Below are positions 60,191-64,000 of a stretch of 64,000 nt of DNA, piece after piece. A model generated the notes under the pieces. The model ran no database searches, was not told the origin of the DNA, and saw nothing but the letters and a program-made list of their open reading frames with translations. Where the stretch lies: the NCBI RefSeq assembly GCF_029784165.1, contig NC_073696.1, forward strand, positions 157,269,182 to 157,333,181, given 5' to 3'. The number at the start of each line of letters is the position of its first letter. Position 1 is the stretch's first letter. The position numbers and the translations under genes were made by a program. Origin of the DNA: Wyeomyia smithii (taxonomy: Eukaryota > Arthropoda > Insecta > Diptera > Culicidae).

Positions 60191-60268
60191 CATCATATAT
60201 TAGTTTTATATTAGTTCATTAAGACTATCAGTCAGATGAATTTTATACACAAATAAACAAATAAACAA
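60191..60268 (+). repeat. LINE 3' UTR and ATAAACAA tail
   Basis: A short UTR then ACAAATAAACAAATAAACAA. Short tandem units rather than poly(A) at the 3' end are usual for CR1-group elements. Confidence 0.75.
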
Positions 60269-60275
60269 ATGATTC

Positions 60276-60530
60276 CACGAAATATAGCCCTTATTTTGTG
60301 TTCTTCGGTCGAAATCAGATAGCTAATGGTAAAGAATACGCTCAAATGCGCGATAAAGAGCTGCCAGTAAAGATCTATGATACGGAGAGCATTAAAATTA
60401 GGGAAAAGTTGCTCGAGGAGGTGAAATAGAACCTATCGCAAGCGAATGAGAAGTATAAGAGGTACTAGAACCTGCGTTCTAACGTAAACTGTCCGCGTTA
60501 CGTTGCTGGTGAGAAGGTTCTTGAAAAAAC
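60276..60530 (+). pseudogene. pol: gypsy-B integrase, part 2
   Basis: Continues the core-to-C-terminal region: YFVFFGRNQIANGKEYAQM, ELPVKIYDTESIKIREK, a TAG near 60,426, then VAGEKVLEKT up to a family X insertion. The frame is the one broken at 55,902. Confidence 0.75.
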
Positions 60531-62098
60531 CTTAATCAAACCACCTAGCGGTCATACTCAGCCTTTCTCATTCAAACTTATTATTTATAAAAATAGATTT
60601 ACATGAATGCTTATATCCAGGTTCATTAAGCAGACAGTATGTGAAGTAAAGAGAGCGAAAAATAAGCGAACTGGAAATATGATACAGATTTGGAAAAATA
60701 AACCTCATCCCGACGGGACTTGAACCCGCAATATCCCTGTCTCCGGCATGGTGTTTTGACCAAATAAACTACGGGGGACGGTGGTACTGTTCCACAAAAA
60801 AATATGAAATTTGACGTAATTTTAGTGCTTAAGAAATAGCGAAATAAAAGAAATGACTCTTAATTTCGAACAATTCAATCACGAGCGATACCGGGAACGT
60901 TCAAATAGCACGATACCACATTTAAATCATGTTGAGGCCATATATATTGATCAAAGCAGGAATAGTTTTGAATAGTCTTTGAATTTCTTTTCGTTCCAAA
61001 ACTTTTGAACCACATATCAAATTGTTATGAAGTTTGTTATTTGTGAGTTTGAGAGATGACTGGTTTGTATGGCACTAGTTATGTTCAAATAAGTCTGTAA
61101 TACTTGAGAAAATAGACTTTCGTTGTTTCAACAATTTAATACATAACGGTTACTCAAGTTCAATTATAATCAAATGAAAAGGGAACGTATAGGGCAGCCA
61201 ACATTTGAAACCACGTGTTCAATCATAATTCATCAGTTAACCCTTAACTAGCCCGTTCATCTTATATCAATATTGTTCAAATCGGTTGTGTAGTTTCTAA
61301 GATAAGGAAGTTTCGTGATTTTCACATTTCGATACATTACAAACGAAGTTACAGTCCGATTACAGCAAAATTCAATGAGGTGTTATGAGGCAGCTTGACC
61401 TTTCATTTGACATTAATTTTGTGGAAATCGGTTTAACCATCTCTGAGAAAAGTAAGTGAGTTTATGTAGTCTTTGGAATATTTTTCTTTCCATACCTGGA
61501 TTTCACATTTTTAAACATAACAGGCAAAGTAATAGTCCGATTACAAAAAATCAATAGGGTCTTATGGGGTAGCAAGACCTTCCATACGACACTGATTTTA
61601 TGAAAATCGGTCCAGCCATCTCTGAGAAAAATGAGTGAGATTAAATAGTCTCCAGAACACGTTTATTTCCATAAATTCTGAACAGCAGGTTCAATCTTCA
61701 TGAAATTCAAAAGTTAAGGGTTTTTTAGATAGCCCGTTCTTTTGAAATAAATTTTGTTCAAATCGGATGTGTAGTTTCTGAGATATTGATGTTTCGTGAT
61801 TTTCACATTTTGATACATAACCTCAAAACTAAAAATCCGATTACAATAAAATTCAATAGGGTCTTATGGGGTAGCTAGACCTTTCATTTGCAATTAATTT
61901 CATTAAAATCGGTCCAGCCATCTCCGAGAAAATCGAGTGAGATTGGGAGAGCGTTACATACACAAACATACACACACACACACACATACAGAAAATGCTC
62001 GTCGAACTGAGTCGAGTGATATACGACATCCGGCCCTTTTGAGCACTTTTATACCTTTAGTTTTTGCAGTGATTGCTATACCTTTCTAGGAGAATGGC
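60531..62098 (-). mobile_element. Family X element inserted in gypsy-B integrase
   Basis: 1,568 bp from CTTAATCAAACCACCTAGCG to CTTTCTAGGAGAATGGC, flanked by AAAAAC at 60,525-60,530 and 62,099-62,104; the integrase frame resumes on the far side. It carries a tRNA-SINE segment (60,590-60,785), two to three body cycles, a (CA)n stretch and a damaged terminal palindrome (GCTCGTCGAACTGAG). No coding capacity. This insertion defines both ends of the family. Confidence 0.75.
60590..60785 (-). mobile_element. tRNA-derived SINE fragment
   Basis: On the minus strand a 73-nt tRNA-like head starts TCCCCCGTAGTTTATTTGG and includes a B box GGTTCAAGTCC with a paired T arm (GCGGG/CCCGT) and acceptor-like ends (TCCC/GGGA). 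The anticodon-arm loop reads CCGGAGA but its stem has a mismatch, so it is not a working tRNA. The body that follows (CCAAATCTGTATCATATTTC) recurs in BEL gag at 7,183-7,290. The tail joins the conserved GAATGAGAAAGGCTG sequence. Confidence 0.6.
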
Positions 62099-62334
62099 AA
62101 AAACTTTCGACCTCTCGGACAAAGGAAAAGGGTTTTGCAAGAAACTTGCACCAAAGTTTGGCCTTGTGTCTTAAGAAAGGTTTTGGGATCCCATACGTAC
62201 GAACTAGAGAATGAAGGAGGTAAACGAATAGGAGTTTTCTTTGCCGACCAGTTAAAAAAACTAAAAACAGCCTTCAACCAAAACAAAGCGATAAATATTC
62301 AGCTATGTGCCTCTGTTTAGAGTAACTAACGACT
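62099..62334 (+). pseudogene. pol: gypsy-B integrase, C-terminal part
   Basis: FDLSDKGKGF then, one frame over, VLRKVLGSHTYELENEGGKR and FFADQLKKLK: the SH3-like/GPY-type end of Ty3/gypsy integrase. A stop follows at 62,318. Sequence similarity ends at about 62,335 where a repeat starts, so the 3' LTR is missing. Confidence 0.75.
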
Positions 62335-62460
62335 TCAAACAAAAAAACCTAAATTAATCCACCTAGCGGTCAGACCCAGCCTTTCTCATTCAAATTTTTA
62401 TTTGTAATAATAGCGTTCATGCCACGTCGAACACTCGACAGAAACGGACGTGCAAAGTGG
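62335..62460 (+). repeat. Direct repeat 1
   Basis: From CAAACAAAAAAACCTAAATT through the conserved TTAATCCACCTAGCGGTCAG and TAATAGCGTTCAT to GGACGTGCAA. It is repeated at 63,879-64,000 with a handful of changes. Confidence 0.9.
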
Positions 62461-62845
62461 TCGTTCTATAACAATCCGGTCCATGTGTACGAATAGCCAA
62501 ACAAAAGACTGTATTATTCGCGCTAAAGGCCAACTAGATTGTGAGTTGTGTCGCTACGTTCTGTACCCGGCTCGCAAGTTTGGCTGTATTGGTGCAAAAT
62601 ACCAGCTGCAGTTTTGATCTGTGCACAGTGAATAGATCTTTCTAATTCAAGGCCATCAGTTGACAGTCGAGTCGTGTCGCTGTGCTGAGTGATCTCACAC
62701 CCGGCTCACTGCTGGTGGCTGTATTGGTGCTGCTGGCTGCTTTGGGTGCAGCTTCGAACGATCGGACAACTACTGCTGGAAGGAAGAAGTAAATAGGTAT
62801 GTGTTCTTGTCGGCGCTAGTGCGCTAGTGCGCTACATTTAGCGCG
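62461..62845 (+). promoter_or_regulatory. Probable LINE 5' UTR
   Basis: 385 bp without a frame, GC-richer than the surroundings, with two imperfect copies of GTGTCGCTacgTTCTGTACCCGGCTC-like sequence (62,550 and 62,680) and a triple GCGCTAGT just before ORF1. Promoter activity is an inference from position. Confidence 0.45.
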
Positions 62846-63952
62846 ATGGATATAGATCCCTCGCCTCCCGTGCCACCATCCCCGAACCCCCCTGACCCTG
62901 ACCCTTCTGTTACCCCCTCCCCTGTTCATTCTCCAGTCCCCTCTCGCCCCAGGCTTTACCCGGACGGATCTCAACAGGGCAGCTATACTGTTTATTTTCG
63001 TCCGAAGGCAGGAGTGAATTCAAAGCGATTAAACATACTGCAAATTTCTAAAGACCTGACGAAGGGGTACAAGGCCGTGACCGAAATTTCCAAGGTCCGA
63101 CCTAACAAGCTCCGTGTCGTGGTCGGTGATCTGGCACAGGCCAATGCTATCGCTTGCTCTGAGCTCTTCACACGCGAGTATCGCGTTTACATACCCGCAC
63201 GAGACGTGGAGATCGACGGTGTCATAACCGATTCGAGTCTGTCTGTCGAGTGTATCCTAAAAAGCGCGACCGGTTGCTTCAAAAATACCGAAACACAGGC
63301 GAAGATTTTGGATTGTAAGCAATTGCGGTCCATGTCTCTCGTCGGCGGTAAAAAAGTTTACACTCCGTCAGACTCGTTTCGCGTTACATTTGCCGGATCT
63401 GCACTCCCTAGCCACGTCTCGATCGACCGGGTTCGTCTGCCTGTGCGATTGTATGTACCCCGTGTTATGAATTGCACCAATTGCAAGCAGTTAGGCTACA
63501 CAGCCGCCTACTGCTGCAATAAGGCACGATGTAGCAAGTGTGGGGAGACTCATGCGGAAGATTCTTGCAGTGTTAATGCTGAAAAATGTATTCACTGTGG
63601 GGAAAACCAGCATGAGCTCTCCACATGCCCGGTGTACATGCAGCGCAGAGATAAAATCAAGCGGTCACTTAAGGAGCGTTCAAAGCGTTCTTATGCTGAG
63701 ATGCTGAAGAAGACCGTGACCACTTCTACCATAACATCGAACCCCTTTGATCTGTTGTCCTCTGATGAAACCGATTCCGACGATTCACCAGCGGGAACAT
63801 CTTATGCCAATCCTGGGGAGTCTAGGAAGAGGAAAAATGTTTCTTCTCCTAAACTTCCCCGTAAAGGTCCTAAGATTTCCCAAACAAAAAAACCTAAATT
63901 AATCCACCTAGCGGTCAGACCCAGCCTTTCTCATTCAAACTTTTATTTGTAA
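62846..63952 (+). CDS. LINE ORF1 (gag-like), three zinc knuckles, I/Jockey type
   Basis: 368 codons from ATG at 62,846 (GCGATGG). The N-terminus is Pro/Ser-rich (residues 1-40). The middle part (YTVYFRPKAGVNSKRLNIL, then FTREYRVYIPARDVEIDGVI) resembles the RNA-binding domain of I- and Jockey-clade ORF1. Near residues 211-268 are three knuckles: CTNCKQLGYTAAYC (His replaced by Tyr), CSKCGETHAEDSC and CIHCGENQHELSTC. A Lys/Arg-rich stretch with RSYAEMLKK follows, typical of the end of ORF1. The last ~15 codons are read out of direct repeat 2, so the natural C-terminus and ORF2 are missing here or replaced. The protein would bind the element's RNA; with the truncated end its function is doubtful. 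Confidence 0.8.
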   Translation: MDIDPSPPVPPSPNPPDPDPSVTPSPVHSPVPSRPRLYPDGSQQGSYTVYFRPKAGVNSKRLNILQISKDLTKGYKAVTEISKVRPNKLRVVVGDLAQANAIACSELFTREYRVYIPARDVEIDGVITDSSLSVECILKSATGCFKNTETQAKILDCKQLRSMSLVGGKKVYTPSDSFRVTFAGSALPSHVSIDRVRLPVRLYVPRVMNCTNCKQLGYTAAYCCNKARCSKCGETHAEDSCSVNAEKCIHCGENQHELSTCPVYMQRRDKIKRSLKERSKRSYAEMLKKTVTTSTITSNPFDLLSSDETDSDDSPAGTSYANPGESRKRKNVSSPKLPRKGPKISQTKKPKLIHLAVRPSLSHSNFYL

Positions 63953-64000
63953 TAATAGCGTTCATTCCGCGTCGAACACTCGACAAAAATGGACGTGCAA
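63879..64000 (+). repeat. Direct repeat 2, running off the window
   Basis: Same sequence as 62,335-62,460, starting in the ORF1 frame. It is at least 122 bp long and still matching at the window end. Confidence 0.9.

Larger units (their letters stand above)
55903..60268 (+). mobile_element. CR1-like LINE, apparently full length, both ORFs open
   Basis: 4,366 bp flanked by ATGATTC at 55,896-55,902 and 60,269-60,275. It has a 5' UTR, ORF1 with a PHD-type finger, ORF2 with APE endonuclease and RT, a short 3' UTR and a tail of ATAAACAA units. The flanking gypsy-B integrase frame is restored when the insert and one duplication are ignored. With no stop in either ORF it is probably one of the youngest insertions in the window. 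Confidence 0.9.
43440..62334 (+). mobile_element. gypsy-B: degenerate Ty3/gypsy element split by four insertions
   Basis: The parts in order are LTR (43,440-44,330), PBS, leader, gag (45,018-45,392; 48,934-50,105; 52,900-53,200), protease and RT (53,279-54,420), RNase H (54,422-55,130), integrase (55,130-55,902; 60,276-60,530; 62,099-62,320). Each gap is filled by another element with a target duplication. Several stops and frameshifts show it is long dead. The 3' LTR is not seen; the sequence is replaced at about 62,335 by a repeat. Confidence 0.85.

Noticed and set aside
60712..60785. A functional tRNA gene (anticodon GGA on the minus strand)
   Set aside because: The anticodon stem has a mismatch, the A box is poor and the sequence continues into a SINE body found elsewhere.

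Overview
The window is eukaryotic and almost entirely made of transposable elements. It is AT-rich, has no operons, and carries BEL/Pao, Ty3/gypsy (two lineages), CR1-like and I/Jockey-like non-LTR elements, several MITE-like elements, a tRNA-derived SINE fragment and long (TA)n and (CA)n microsatellites. This mixture suggests an insect, most probably a culicine mosquito; that is an inference from element types, not from a host gene. I found no convincing host protein-coding gene and no intact host RNA gene.

Layout. 1-6.2 kb: anonymous AT-rich DNA with a decayed long-inverted-repeat DNA element (1.06-3.39 kb) and a 385-bp inverted-repeat element. 6.2-11.8 kb: a dead BEL/Pao element whose 5' LTR carries a 248-bp MITE. 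From 8,953 to 20,628 the sequence is one giant inverted repeat: two arms of about 5.8 kb around a 57-bp spacer, each holding the 3' part of the same BEL element, a 3' LTR and several non-coding repeat families, called A, B, C and X here. 21.3-28.0 kb: an errantivirus (Ty3/gypsy with env) sitting inside a (TA)n tract that is itself the centre of a smaller inverted repeat. It has lost its RT domain, but its env frame is open and candidate splice sites for an env mRNA are visible. 28.2-43.4 kb: further copies of the same repeats, two more inserted elements (242 bp and 1.0 kb), a 3.05-kb insertion without recognisable genes, and a possible solo LTR.

43.4-62.3 kb: a second, degenerate Ty3/gypsy element (called gypsy-B here) broken by four insertions: a 5'-truncated CR1-like LINE (minus strand, 45,393-48,933), a TTAA-flanked palindromic element pair (50,106-52,899), an apparently full-length CR1-like LINE with both ORFs open (55,903-60,268), and a family X element carrying a tRNA-SINE fragment (60,531-62,098). 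For the last three, gypsy-B coding sequence resumes on the far side. Short target-site duplications are visible for all four. 62.3-64.0 kb: ORF1 of an I/Jockey-type LINE between two direct repeats, the second running off the window end.

The genes do not form a host pathway. They are replication genes of independent mobile elements (gag, protease, RT/RNase H, integrase, env, APE endonuclease), most of them broken. The parts most likely still functional are the two ORFs of the LINE at 55.9-60.3 kb and the env region of the errantivirus. The giant inverted repeat would form a long hairpin RNA if transcribed.
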